DNA of 64,000 bases from Candidatus Poseidoniaceae archaeon. Its GTDB lineage: Archaea; Thermoplasmatota; Poseidoniia; Poseidoniales; Poseidoniaceae. The stretch's first letter is position 1; each line of letters opens with the position of its first letter. The notes under the pieces are model-generated. The model worked only from the letters and a program-made list of their open reading frames with translations, was not told where the DNA came from and did not search any database. Shown piece by piece: positions 16,591 through 26,675 of the stretch. Made by a program: the position numbers and the translations under genes. Where the stretch lies: NCBI GenBank assembly GCA_938075675.1, contig CALJHE010000014.1, forward strand, positions 103,721-167,720. Reading direction: 5' to 3'.

Positions 16591-19500
16591 TCATTGAGCA
16601 AATGGGTCGCACAATTCACCTTGACCCGGGAAACTGGTTGGATTACGAGGGTTCGTGTCCCATTTGAATTCACAATAATTTACGTGGCCATCACCATCGG
16701 TATCGATCATGCGGTCCGCTGGGTCATCCGGATCAAACTGGAAGTGGTATTCCCAACCTGTGGCCATGCCATCATCATCGTGGTCCTGATAGTATACCTC
16801 AGGGCCATCGTTCCATTGATCGCCGTCAGAATCATTTGAAATTGGATTCGTTCCGTTCTGCTTCTCTTCGAAGTTCGTGTAATTCTCCAGATTATCGTAG
16901 AAACGCTTGCCGTCGGGTGAGTCAGGGTCAATGTTACAGTCAGAGTTTGTACTGTCGTTGTAACCTGAACAATATTTCTTGATAAGACCAGAGCGGTTGA
17001 GTCCATCGTTATCAGGATCTTCCGCACCATCCATGATTCCATCGAGGTCACTGTCCGGCATTGATGGGTCCATGACACCACGAGCGCCATACGCATCGGT
17101 AGCGCCTTCTTCAACAAGTCCGCTCTCCAGAGCTAGTCGTGAGTAATACACTTCCCAGCCGTCAGGTAGGCTATCTGAGTCCGTATCATCATCGACTGGG
17201 TTGGTGTTCCACTTATCTGGAGCTTCTGCGCTGTTTGAAAGTGAGTCGTTGTCGACGTCAAAAGTGTCATCTTTCAATGAATCGAGAGAAGGGTCAAGTG
17301 CCCAACGGCCGTTGCAATCACAGAAAGCATTGATTGGCATCGAGAATCCAGTTAAGTTCATCTCCGAAACTTCATACTTCTTTTCGATGATGAATCCGCC
17401 GAGATTGTTTTGCCAGACATAGCCACCTGCATCCATTGAACAGTCGTTGTTCTGCGATGGTACGCATCCAGGGCGCTGCCAGGAGGATGTGGCGACCCAC
17501 AGGCTGTGTGAGTTGGTATTCTCCTCTGCTGATTTCACCTGCATCTCCCAACCATCGAGCATTCCATCAGAATCAGTATCGTTGAGGAGAGGATTTGTTG
17601 GGTTTTGGAAAGGTCGTGGGACGAAAAGAACTTCGTTACCATCAATCAAACTATCGTTATCTGTATCTGAATTGTTTGCGTGGGTAAGGAAATTATCCTT
17701 TCCTGCAATGACTTCCTCTCCGTCTTCCAATCCATCGTTATCAGTATCGAACATACACGGGCTCGTGAAGTAAGCAACGCCTTCCCATGAGTATCCAGTG
17801 AGTGCTTCTATCTGGTCAAGTTCACCGTCGCCGTCCGTATCAGGGTTGGAGGCATTGGATCCGCCGGCACACGTGTTGGCAAACTCGTCATAATCTGAAA
17901 GGCCATCAGAATCTGTATCGAAGAGTCCGGGGTCGGATGTGACCCAAGTCTTCACAACACCGTTATTGACAACAAGAATTTCCCAGCCCATGACCTCAAT
18001 ACCGTCGAGGAGGTTGTCACCATCGGTATCAGGGTTCAGCGGGTCAGTGGAACGGCCATCGATAATTCCATCACCGTTTCGATCACGGGCATTGTATTCC
18101 ATGAGGTTCGTAAACTGCTCTTCAGGTTCGACAATTTCCATCCACTGGAACAGACGAGATTCGACAGCTTGTCCAACGGAGACATCAATTTGGTATACAT
18201 ATCCAGATACAGGGGCCTGCATAGCGATTGTTTGCTTCTGCCCACCAGCTAGAGTGATTTGACCACGGGCGACTGTTGAGTTTGCTTCGACCCACTGGTC
18301 TTTGACGACATCAATACCCACAACAATAGTCGTTGATTCAAGAGTTGTGTAGAACACGCCACCATCGCCGTCTACATCCCAGCCGTCATGGTCAGGATCG
18401 AGATTACCGTTCGCACCGTCTCGAGGGTGAAGGCCGTTGGTTGATTCCCATCCATCTGGCATACCATCAATATCGGTGTCGAGTCGCCATGGTGAAGTGA
18501 AATTTGTTGGGCCGAAAATCTCAGCCACTTCGTATTCTTCAAGATTGTTTAGGCCGTCTTCGTCCCAGTCTCCATAGCCATCGGAAGCGTTGGCAGGATT
18601 GAGTGTCTTTGATGCATCATTTTGAGGATGGTCGTTTACATCGGAATAACAGAATTCGAATCCGTCTGGCATTCCATCTCCATCGGTATCCCAGTCAGAT
18701 GGCCCGTTGAGGAGGCCATCGCCGTCCATATCCATCAAGAACCACGAGTTTTCAACACCTGCGAACGGTGATGCACGAGTAATTGGATCAAGGAGAGGGA
18801 TGTTACAGTTTTCGCCAACACCAGTTGAAAGGGTGGAAGTCAAGTTACTTACCTCCACAATGTCATCGAGAAGGTCCATGTCAGAGTCTCGTGCGTTTGG
18901 ATTCGTGCCGAACATCTCCTCTTGGAAATTAGGAAGACCGTCTTCGTCGGTGTCAAGGACCATGTCACAAGAGTGTGCTCCAGAAGGGTTAGCGAGTTGA
19001 TCCCAAGATGGAAGGGCGTCGGAGGAATCGTAGAATACCGAGAGAGTTTCTTCCATTGCTTGGTCGAGTAAAAGACAATCCCAGTTTCCGTTGAGTGGAT
19101 TGAACAACACGACGTCGCCACCAGGGGTTTGAACAGTTTGTGTGTACTTGGACTCCCAGAGGTCATTGAGTCCGTCGTTGTCAGTGTCGGACCGCTGAGG
19201 GTCTGTTTGGAGTTCTTGCTCTTGCTGGTTTGTTAGACCGTCATTGTCTGGGTCGCCGTTCGGTCCCTGCTGAGGGTCAGGCCACGAATCAGTTTCGTTT
19301 TCGATGTTTGCTTCGTCGGTATTGTCGTTGTTTGAACTGTCTTGGTCGAGATCTTCGGATTCCCCGTTGTCAAGGGGGTTAAGTCCATGATCAACTTCCC
19401 AACCGTCACTCATACCGTCAAAGTCAGTATCAGCGAGTTGAGGGTCTGTTCCGTATTGGGTCGATTCGAGAAGGTCTGACAAACCATCGCCGTCGGTATC

Positions 19501-19674
19501 CAGTGCCGCACTGATAGAGGTACCTGAACCAATCAAATCCTCTTCTGCTGCGCTTTCAAAACCGCCGATACCTTCACTGGTTTGGAAGTAGCCGGAGAAA
19601 CCGACGAAAAGAGAGCCAAAAATCAAGGTTGATATGATTGCGGCATAGGCCATTTGGTTGTGATTCAGAGACAT
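16591..19674 (-). CDS. Large calcium-repeat (thrombospondin-3 type) surface protein
   Basis: A 1027-residue predicted extracellular protein. The N-terminus (MSLNHNQMAYAAIISTLIFGSLFVGFSGYF) is a membrane anchor or signal. Nearly the whole remainder consists of thrombospondin type 3/EF-like calcium motifs of the forms DTDGDGLSD, DTDFDGMSDGWE and DSDGDQWNDGPE, repeated many times with GWE/GxE separators. The chain is strongly acidic and should be rigid when calcium is bound in seawater. A single interruption near residues 460-520 (VARGQITLAGGQKQTIAMQAPVSGYVYQI) lacks the motif and looks like a separate beta domain. The start at 19674 is chosen over 19692 because GTGGTG lies just ahead. No enzymatic motif is seen; a structural or adhesive role is inferred. 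Confidence 0.85.
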   Translation of the reverse strand: MSLNHNQMAYAAIISTLIFGSLFVGFSGYFQTSEGIGGFESAAEEDLIGSGTSISAALDTDGDGLSDLLESTQYGTDPQLADTDFDGMSDGWEVDHGLNPLDNGESEDLDQDSSNNDNTDEANIENETDSWPDPQQGPNGDPDNDGLTNQQEQELQTDPQRSDTDNDGLNDLWESKYTQTVQTPGGDVVLFNPLNGNWDCLLLDQAMEETLSVFYDSSDALPSWDQLANPSGAHSCDMVLDTDEDGLPNFQEEMFGTNPNARDSDMDLLDDIVEVSNLTSTLSTGVGENCNIPLLDPITRASPFAGVENSWFLMDMDGDGLLNGPSDWDTDGDGMPDGFEFCYSDVNDHPQNDASKTLNPANASDGYGDWDEDGLNNLEEYEVAEIFGPTNFTSPWRLDTDIDGMPDGWESTNGLHPRDGANGNLDPDHDGWDVDGDGGVFYTTLESTTIVVGIDVVKDQWVEANSTVARGQITLAGGQKQTIAMQAPVSGYVYQIDVSVGQAVESRLFQWMEIVEPEEQFTNLMEYNARDRNGDGIIDGRSTDPLNPDTDGDNLLDGIEVMGWEILVVNNGVVKTWVTSDPGLFDTDSDGLSDYDEFANTCAGGSNASNPDTDGDGELDQIEALTGYSWEGVAYFTSPCMFDTDNDGLEDGEEVIAGKDNFLTHANNSDTDNDSLIDGNEVLFVPRPFQNPTNPLLNDTDSDGMLDGWEMQVKSAEENTNSHSLWVATSSWQRPGCVPSQNNDCSMDAGGYVWQNNLGGFIIEKKYEVSEMNLTGFSMPINAFCDCNGRWALDPSLDSLKDDTFDVDNDSLSNSAEAPDKWNTNPVDDDTDSDSLPDGWEVYYSRLALESGLVEEGATDAYGARGVMDPSMPDSDLDGIMDGAEDPDNDGLNRSGLIKKYCSGYNDSTNSDCNIDPDSPDGKRFYDNLENYTNFEEKQNGTNPISNDSDGDQWNDGPEVYYQDHDDDGMATGWEYHFQFDPDDPADRMIDTDGDGHVNYCEFKWDTNPRNPTSFPGQGELCDPFAQ

Positions 19675-19789
19675 TTCATACACCACGCACATCAGTGCAA
19701 CTTTACCGACTTGGTGTATGGGTTATAGACCTTAACTCTCAATGTGCTGTTCTATCAGGAGAATGTGTGACCGTATAGAGTGATTGGCG

Positions 19790-20863
19790 TCATCCCACAT
19801 ACGACAAAAGTGACGAGATTTTGACAGACCAATTTCCGTCTTTTTGTTGAATTTCAACCTTTGCCCTACGACCAAATCCTCGCTGCCAAAACGAATACAA
19901 ATATCCAACTAAAAGAGGCCATTGAGAACACGGACGCAATAAAAATTCGACTCCACCTTGTTCGTCCAAGGAAGTGATTTGAAATGGCTTTCCAAGTCCA
20001 AAAGGCACAAGGTAAGCATCACAAAGTTGATTCCAGCTCTGAATATCTTGGATGTAGATTGGTTGCTCGCTCTCGGAAACCAACTGATTTACGGCTAATG
20101 TGCACAGAACAAGCGGGACTTGCGACCGTTTATCGATACTTTCAGGGAATATCCAGCACTCTAGCCAGTCGGGCCTGAGTTGTATTCCTTGCGTTGTTAA
20201 TGTTTCAAAAAAGCGTGCAAAAATTCCATTCGCCAACATGGCGCTGCGTTCTCCAGCATGGGTCCATCCGTTGGAGACCGTTTGTAAGTCAAGGTCAAAT
20301 GGAAAGGAAGAGATGTTTGGAGGGGATGAGGAATCCCAGCAAAGAACTGGACTGGCAGGGGCTGCTGAGAATCGACGCTCCATGGCATCGAAATCAAGAC
20401 GAATCGTATTGTTGGAGAGTTGCTGCCATTGAATTCTGTATCGCAATTGAGAAACGTTTTCTTTGGCAGCAAGAGCAAAGCCGCTGCACATCGGAGCCAT
20501 AAGATTCGATGTGAGGAGAGCCGTATCCATGTCAAAGGAGCCCCATCCCATCATATTCCAACGACTGGCAAGGGCAGTGTTTTGCCTATATTTCTTACGA
20601 AACCACGCAACATCCAGGATTGAATGAGTTGTAAGAAAATATTCCTCTTGGTCAGCTGCGGCATTGAGTAATTTACGGCCCAAGGGAACACCGGAGAATG
20701 TCTCCACGGCCAGCCACCACCGGTGGAAATCAACAAGATTCCACATCATCCACCTGTGGCCATCAGGATCACAGACCGAGCCATCATCGGCACATTGAAA
20801 ATGCTCTTTCAAGTTTGAAAGAACCAATTCACCTGAATGCTTTGGCTCGTCATCAACTGACAT
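19790..20863 (-). CDS. Protein of unknown function, Trp-rich
   Basis: Not recognised. A soluble-looking protein of 357 residues without signal peptide, unusually rich in tryptophan, with a CADDGSVCDPDGHRWMMWNLVDFHRWW segment at about residues 24-50. GAGGT stands 6 bases before the ATG at 20863 and the glyA stop is 9 bases upstream, so it is translated from the glyA transcript. The 115 bases downstream to the calcium-repeat gene hold that gene's promoter region and nothing else I can name. Confidence 0.72.
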   Translation of the reverse strand: MSVDDEPKHSGELVLSNLKEHFQCADDGSVCDPDGHRWMMWNLVDFHRWWLAVETFSGVPLGRKLLNAAADQEEYFLTTHSILDVAWFRKKYRQNTALASRWNMMGWGSFDMDTALLTSNLMAPMCSGFALAAKENVSQLRYRIQWQQLSNNTIRLDFDAMERRFSAAPASPVLCWDSSSPPNISSFPFDLDLQTVSNGWTHAGERSAMLANGIFARFFETLTTQGIQLRPDWLECWIFPESIDKRSQVPLVLCTLAVNQLVSESEQPIYIQDIQSWNQLCDAYLVPFGLGKPFQITSLDEQGGVEFLLRPCSQWPLLVGYLYSFWQRGFGRRAKVEIQQKDGNWSVKISSLLSYVG

Positions 20864-20872
20864 AGAAGGACC

Positions 20873-22186
20873 TCAAAATGGATAGCCAGTGACTTGTTCA
20901 TCGTTGAAGCAGTAACGGATGGTCTGGAAATTCGATTTCAAATTGGACACATCCTTCTTCACATTCGATGGCTCCTCAGAATGCAACAGTACTCTTGCAT
21001 AAAGTTGAGCGACTTCCTGCATTTCAAGAACACCCATGCCGACACGGGTCAATTCTTGAACGCCAAGACGTAAGCCTGATGGAGTCATCGCTTTGGTATC
21101 GCCTGGAAGCATATTCATGTTGGTAATTATTCCTGCATCCTCCAACAATTGAGCTGCTTTTGCACCTGCACCTGAATCGGTAGTACCGTGACGTGTCAGT
21201 ACTTGATGCGAAGCGGTGTATCCGCGAGATTCAGCGAGGACATCGAAACCTTCCGCAGCCAATGCAGAAGCAAATGCTTGTGAGTTTCGAACGATATCGG
21301 CTGCATACGCTCCTCCATATTCCTCAAACTCAGCCAAAGCAACAACTTTTCCCGCAACGTGGTGAAGGTGATACGACGAGCAGACGCCAGGGAATACTGC
21401 GGTGTTCAACTTCCGATGGAATTTTGGGTCTTCACTGGACGAGAGAAGGAATCCACCTTGGGGTCCAGGGAAGGTTTTGTGTGAAGAGCCGGTCATGACG
21501 TCAGCACCCTCTCTCAAGGGGTCTTGAAATACGCCACCTGCAATGAGGCCCAATACATGGGCGCCATCGTACATAACCGTTGATCCAACCTCATGGGCTG
21601 CATCGGCTATTTCGCGAAGCGGAGTCGGGAACAAAAAGACGGATTGTCCGATGAGCGAAACCTCTGGCTGAACTTCTCGAATGAGGGCACATGCCCCGTC
21701 AATATCTGGCTCCATCCTCTCTTCATCCCATGGATATGTCGACAAATCAAGATCACGCAGTCCAACTGCGCCCATTCGAGCGTGAGAGATATGACCTCCA
21801 TCGGCAGTTGAAACCGCTGTGATTTTATCGCCGGGCTTTGCAAGTGCTTTCAAAGCAGCAATATTCGAAACAGTTCCGGAAGTTGATTGAATGTTGGCAA
21901 AAGGAGCATTAAATACGCTTTGTGCCAACTCAATTCCCATGCTTTCAATCGTGTCAAAATCATTGCAACCCTGATAGTATCGCTTACCCGGCAAACCTTC
22001 CGCATAGCGCCCATGAAGGTCACTTGCCACAATTTTCTGAACCATTGGAGATACGATGTTTTCCGATGCAATCATGCCCAAACCGTTTCGGTAGAGATCT
22101 CCACTCGCCGCAGTTGCTGCTAGAACTGCGTTTGCTTTTGACAATGTAGAGGTACTGGGTGACCAAGAACCACGTTCGCGCTGCAT
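20873..22186 (-). CDS. glyA: Serine hydroxymethyltransferase
   Basis: PLP enzyme interconverting serine and glycine with transfer of a one-carbon unit to a tetrahydrofolate- or methanopterin-type carrier. The 437-residue protein shows GLGMIASENIVSP, GRYAEGLPGKRYYQGC, QSTSGTVSN and VMYDGAHVLGLIAGG. The PLP lysine is K237 in TGSSHKTFPGPQGG, which in this PQGG form is typical of archaeal SHMTs. C-terminal landmarks include NMLPGDTKAMTPSGLRLGVQELTR. It lies in a long minus-strand run, 51 bases after the large membrane protein gene. Purine and one-carbon metabolism is also represented by purC at 62 kb. Confidence 0.95.
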   Translation of the reverse strand: MQRERGSWSPSTSTLSKANAVLAATAASGDLYRNGLGMIASENIVSPMVQKIVASDLHGRYAEGLPGKRYYQGCNDFDTIESMGIELAQSVFNAPFANIQSTSGTVSNIAALKALAKPGDKITAVSTADGGHISHARMGAVGLRDLDLSTYPWDEERMEPDIDGACALIREVQPEVSLIGQSVFLFPTPLREIADAAHEVGSTVMYDGAHVLGLIAGGVFQDPLREGADVMTGSSHKTFPGPQGGFLLSSSEDPKFHRKLNTAVFPGVCSSYHLHHVAGKVVALAEFEEYGGAYAADIVRNSQAFASALAAEGFDVLAESRGYTASHQVLTRHGTTDSGAGAKAAQLLEDAGIITNMNMLPGDTKAMTPSGLRLGVQELTRVGMGVLEMQEVAQLYARVLLHSEEPSNVKKDVSNLKSNFQTIRYCFNDEQVTGYPF

Positions 22187-22237
22187 GATGTTTGCTTGAG
22201 CAGTCGGTCTTTGAACTCATTGATTCAAGATGATGGC

Positions 22238-25200
22238 CTAATCAAACGAGAGGAGGTCATCATCAGATTCTTTCGTAAGTGAATTTGTTGTGTTTGGACG
22301 CACATTTGGACCTATGGATTTAGATCCGACACGTACATCCTTTCGAGGTGAATTCAAACGTTGCTTACGTTCAGATACACGGGTGTTCTGAGGAATTCCA
22401 CGTTGCGTCATATTGATGTTGGAGACGTTTCGAGATTGTCCTGGCGAAGAGGCAATTGCTTTACTTGGACGACCGGTCTTTTTCTGGATATATTGAGGGC
22501 GACCACGGTAAGCAACTGCACCGATAAGACGCTCGAGTACCGGTATGTCAGCCCCATCTTCTTTCGGACGTTTGAGCCACCAACCTTCTCCGAGGGGTTG
22601 AAGGCGAGGTGGTCGTGATTTTGACATACTCTTTGCTTGACGCTTGAGTCGTGCCTTGACTGATTTTTCTGAATCTTTTGGTAGACGTTCTGACATCCAA
22701 CCCGGCAATCCAAGGTCCAGAACAACACCGTTCACCGTAACGAGCATTCCTGACAGCAAAAGATGGGTTCCAACTGGAATGTTCGAACGTTCTGGTGCGA
22801 CCTTGAATCGTTTCATACGTTTGGAATAAGCCAGCATTGCTTTCTGATCACGATGTCGAATAACACGACGCTGCTGGCGTGAGAAACGACGCCCACCAAA
22901 TTGAATCATAGTCAGTGAAAGAACGATGACAATGCCTTGTGCTTGACCGATTTCCTGCGATACGAAAATACCGAGAACAATCCATGTTGGCAATAAGACC
23001 AGCCAATTAAATACGGTCAAAAGAATGCTATCTCTGTAGATCGGTGGCATTCCCCTTCGAGACGCTTCGTGGGCGACAATCATTATGTTTGCACTGATTG
23101 CTTCATCCATCCCCCCCTTCACCATGAGGCCTGCAATCGCATTCACAGGAGCTGAATTAATCCATTTTTTCATTTTCTTACCCTTTCCAACAGCCAATGC
23201 GACTTCAATCTCTTCTTCGTCAACAACTTGGCCCAAAATACTGCTGAGGGCCATGACACGGGGGTCTTGCCCATCGCTTTCTTTCAATTCGGTAAGGATT
23301 GAACGTGCACTGTGCCAATCGCCTTTGTCAATCAAGCACAGTGCGGTGGCAATACGTGGGCGGACACCCGTTGGCTCTTCACGAACAAGTTTGAGGGAAA
23401 GGGCGAGGGCATCATCGTGCTTTCGTTGTGCACGCATCAAGGAGACCATCGACAGTTGGGCGACACGAGTCAATCGATCGTTGTGGATTGAATCATCGTT
23501 TGGCGACGCTTGCCAGCCACGCATCATACGCATGAGTGTTTGGAGATGGTCGATACAGGAATTGTTTTCCCAATCCCAGAAGTCATCTTCCGTGACCATG
23601 CCCTGCCAAGGATCCAACCACTCACAAACAAATGCAAGCAGTTCAGGCTCGTCATAACCTTCGGGCTGTTGCAAACCGTGCAACGCTTCTCGAGCGGCAT
23701 CAAGACGGCGAGATGCCATGTGTCCGGTTGCAATAAGCATACGAGCGATGTCATCATCTCCTCCGGCTTGGGCAAGTACTTTCTTTGCTTCCTCAATCGC
23801 TTTGGGCCAGAGCCCACGGATAGCGAGTTCCCACATCCGTGCACGTGCTTTTTCATGCCGTACCAAAGCAGCGTCTCCATCAATCGATCGGCGCTGAAAT
23901 TGAATAAGGCCGTCCAAATCTTCGTTTATTGCAGCCTCATCAACCAAGTCACGCATCCAATCGCCGCCTGCAAACTTGACTGCACCCTCTCTTCGCTCAT
24001 CAGGATTCAGATCGAAACGAAGTTTAAGCAAGGGGGAATAGCGAATAATTGACAGTAGCCAAGTGAAGAGAAAAATGGCTTGGCCAAATCCTATGAACAT
24101 CCACGTCGATAGCAAACGGTTTCCTTCGTTAAATCCCCTGTCCTCAAGCCATGGAGTAAACGGCATTAAGTCTCCAAATTCTTTGTAACAAACGAGTACC
24201 AAAAGAAGAACCGTATAACCAGAAAAACCAGCAAATGCGAACGTTAGTTGGCGATTTTGAGCTTTGACTTCGGTACGAATTTCCCGAGGGGAGTCGAGTG
24301 TTACACCGAAAAGACCACCAAAGGATTGCCCTCCAAGAATCAAGTTACGAGTTAGTTCGAAAATGAATGCCAGTCCGACAATCGCAATATTAAGGGAGAG
24401 GTAGAGCGATAAGAATTGTGGCAAAGCCTTGATGAATTGCCATTGAAACAGCAATTCCGATATCAAATCGATGCGGGTGTACAATGAATGACCGATGATG
24501 CCGCCATAGTTCAGTACTTCAGTTGCATTTGCAGGGTCATTGAAGAGCACGTAGAATACGGTAACAATTCCATTCAGTGCTGTAACCGGCATGGTAAGTA
24601 GGAAGAGAACAAGAATCAGCGAAAATAATCGATTGAAAAATCGCGGCTTCACCGGGTCAATCGGGTTCGCTCTTCCGTTTGCAGTACGCCACTTATTGAT
24701 GATGAGCATGTTCCATGAAGCACCCATGATACGGCCATAGGCCATGATGGTAGGTGACATGAAGGTCAGCATCCCTGCCGCAAGCCAGACGGGCGAAAGG
24801 GTGTTGTCTGAACTGAGTTGAATTCCGTAAAGCAAAGTAGCGAATGTAACGCCAATAAGGATGAGGAGGGTGGTAAGTCTGCGTAGCAAACTGGTTAACA
24901 AGCCGGCCTTTTTACCGCTTGATTCAAAGATTCTCAGTTGTGTGTTCAAGGTCTCCCATGGAGAGATGAGGACAGGTACGATGATGAGTATTCCTGCAAC
25001 AATGAGATTTGGCTTGTAATACACTTCAGCCTCAAGCAATAATTCTGCTATGAGTATCATTATCCCAGTCATGCCCATCATGTAGAGTCCAATTCCGTAT
25101 TTCACATTACCCAGAAGTTCACGAGCATCGGACAAACTGCCAGTGATTTTGTGAACTTCATACAAATCATCGTCAATCTCAAATGCCACTTGGAGATTCG

Positions 25201-25390
25201 CAAGTTGAGTAGGAATAAACCACCGCCAGACGGGAACAGCAATAGCAAAGGCGATTAAAATTGGATAGTAATATTCGAGTTTAAACGCGGACGCATCAGC
25301 AATTTCTACGGCAGAAACGGGCTGTACAAAAAAGAAGGAGATGAGCGCAGACCACATGAGGATGTGTACCCTCTTTCGGTTGTTGCGCAT
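22238..25390 (-). CDS. Large multi-pass membrane protein with an internal helical-repeat domain
   Basis: Not recognised. 1050 residues in four parts: a signal-like N-terminus ending PVSA; about eight or nine membrane helices up to about residue 455; a soluble alpha-helical stretch of roughly 300 residues with TPR-like spacing (e.g. AIRGLWPKAIEEAKKVLAQAG, RKHDDALALSLKLVREEP, LIDKGDWHSARSILTEL); then two more helices (LTVFNWLVLLPTWIVLGIF, GIVIVLSLTMIQFGG) and a basic, low-complexity tail ending SDDDLLSFD. The TPR-like block suggests a protein-protein platform facing the cytoplasm. The ATG at 25390 was chosen; a GTG at 25408 is possible. It follows the aminotransferase gene after 30 bases in an apparent operon with the EVE and RND genes. 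Confidence 0.78.
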   Translation of the reverse strand: MRNNRKRVHILMWSALISFFFVQPVSAVEIADASAFKLEYYYPILIAFAIAVPVWRWFIPTQLANLQVAFEIDDDLYEVHKITGSLSDARELLGNVKYGIGLYMMGMTGIMILIAELLLEAEVYYKPNLIVAGILIIVPVLISPWETLNTQLRIFESSGKKAGLLTSLLRRLTTLLILIGVTFATLLYGIQLSSDNTLSPVWLAAGMLTFMSPTIMAYGRIMGASWNMLIINKWRTANGRANPIDPVKPRFFNRLFSLILVLFLLTMPVTALNGIVTVFYVLFNDPANATEVLNYGGIIGHSLYTRIDLISELLFQWQFIKALPQFLSLYLSLNIAIVGLAFIFELTRNLILGGQSFGGLFGVTLDSPREIRTEVKAQNRQLTFAFAGFSGYTVLLLVLVCYKEFGDLMPFTPWLEDRGFNEGNRLLSTWMFIGFGQAIFLFTWLLSIIRYSPLLKLRFDLNPDERREGAVKFAGGDWMRDLVDEAAINEDLDGLIQFQRRSIDGDAALVRHEKARARMWELAIRGLWPKAIEEAKKVLAQAGGDDDIARMLIATGHMASRRLDAAREALHGLQQPEGYDEPELLAFVCEWLDPWQGMVTEDDFWDWENNSCIDHLQTLMRMMRGWQASPNDDSIHNDRLTRVAQLSMVSLMRAQRKHDDALALSLKLVREEPTGVRPRIATALCLIDKGDWHSARSILTELKESDGQDPRVMALSSILGQVVDEEEIEVALAVGKGKKMKKWINSAPVNAIAGLMVKGGMDEAISANIMIVAHEASRRGMPPIYRDSILLTVFNWLVLLPTWIVLGIFVSQEIGQAQGIVIVLSLTMIQFGGRRFSRQQRRVIRHRDQKAMLAYSKRMKRFKVAPERSNIPVGTHLLLSGMLVTVNGVVLDLGLPGWMSERLPKDSEKSVKARLKRQAKSMSKSRPPRLQPLGEGWWLKRPKEDGADIPVLERLIGAVAYRGRPQYIQKKTGRPSKAIASSPGQSRNVSNINMTQRGIPQNTRVSERKQRLNSPRKDVRVGSKSIGPNVRPNTTNSLTKESDDDLLSFD

Positions 25391-25420
25391 ATGCTTTCGA
25401 TACAACACTCAGTCATCAAG

Positions 25421-26656
25421 TCATCGCCGAATTGATGGCGAGGAGGCACGATGTCGAACCAAAAAGGATTCAATACGATTGAATGCCTCATTAAGAACAT
25501 CAACATCGGGCAGATAAACGATTCGAAAATGACCTTTTCCAAGTTCCGGTGAAAATCCACTCCCATGGACGACTAGAACATGCTCTTCATGCAGAAGATC
25601 CAAAACAAATTGCTTGTCGTCATTGGCCCATTTTTCATCCAGCAAGCGTACAAACATGTAGAAAGCCCCCCCTGAGGATTGGACTTCGAGGCCTTCTATG
25701 CGAGATATACGTTCTACGCAGACATCACGTTGTTCAACGACTTTCTCCGCATACGCATTCATCCATGAGCGGTCAGATTCGAGACCACAAAGATAGCCAT
25801 ATTGTGCAGGGGTTGATGCACAGAGTCGGGAACGAAGCATCCTCTCAATACCATCACGGACATTCAGTAATCGATGAGTCGGGTCATGAATAGAGAGATA
25901 TCCAATACGCCATCCGGGTGCGTAATACACCTTTGAGACACCATTCAAGGAGATCACTGGGACATCGTTGGAAAGGCTAGCAACGCTGCGTTGAAGGCCA
26001 GTAAAATCAAGCCCGTCGTAAATCTCATCGGCCACAACCATACAATTCGGCCACTTCCGAGCGATGGAAAGAAGTTGTTCAATTTCCTCTTGGCCGGCAA
26101 CGCTGCCACACGGATTGTTTGGGTTGATCAGTACGAGAAGACGTACCGATGAGTCCATTTTGGCTTCAATATCTTCAAGATCAATCTTCCATCCGTTGTT
26201 CGGTTGTAATTTGTATTCGACCGTTTGGGCACCGTACATTTGTGGATACGCCATGTAAGGTGGATAATGTGGACCAGGAGCGAGAACTTTGTCACCCTCC
26301 GTCAAAACTGAAGCGAACAGAATCTGGAGTGCTTCGGTGACCCCATGGCAAACATAAACATCTGAAGGTTTGGCATTCCAGCCCTTTCGTGATTCATCTC
26401 GGGCAATCGCTGCACGAAGTTCAGGTAGTCCGTATGAATGGGAATAGCCATTCTTTCCGTCTTGTAGTGCTTGAATGTAAGCATCGACCATGTGCTGCGG
26501 TGTGGGGAGGCCAGGATATGCAATGGGGTCCCCGATGTTGAGTTTTAGAATTTCATGGCCCTGCTTTTCGAGTTCAAGGGCTGGTACAACAACATCACGA
26601 ATGGCGTACTCGATGTTCGACGCACGAGGCGAAACAGGAAATTGTTCTTCAGACAT
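25421..26656 (-). CDS. Class I/II aminotransferase (alanine/aspartate type)
   Basis: Fold-type I PLP aminotransferase, 411 residues, cytoplasmic. Visible landmarks: ILKLNIGDPIAYPGLPTP, NGYSHSYGLPELRAAIA, LINPNNPCGSV, VVADEIYDGLDF, the PLP lysine K242 in SLNGVSKVYYAPGWRIGY, and a C-terminal arginine segment GHFRIVYLPD that binds the substrate carboxylate. The overall pattern is closest to the AlaT/archaeal aspartate-alanine group; exact amino acid specificity cannot be read. GAGGT lies 8 bases before the ATG. It is 19 bases after the EVE gene, in the same transcript. It would help route amino nitrogen during amino acid use. Confidence 0.92.
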   Translation of the reverse strand: MSEEQFPVSPRASNIEYAIRDVVVPALELEKQGHEILKLNIGDPIAYPGLPTPQHMVDAYIQALQDGKNGYSHSYGLPELRAAIARDESRKGWNAKPSDVYVCHGVTEALQILFASVLTEGDKVLAPGPHYPPYMAYPQMYGAQTVEYKLQPNNGWKIDLEDIEAKMDSSVRLLVLINPNNPCGSVAGQEEIEQLLSIARKWPNCMVVADEIYDGLDFTGLQRSVASLSNDVPVISLNGVSKVYYAPGWRIGYLSIHDPTHRLLNVRDGIERMLRSRLCASTPAQYGYLCGLESDRSWMNAYAEKVVEQRDVCVERISRIEGLEVQSSGGAFYMFVRLLDEKWANDDKQFVLDLLHEEHVLVVHGSGFSPELGKGHFRIVYLPDVDVLNEAFNRIESFLVRHRASSPSIRR

Positions 26657-26675
26657 TTAACATACCTCGATGCAT

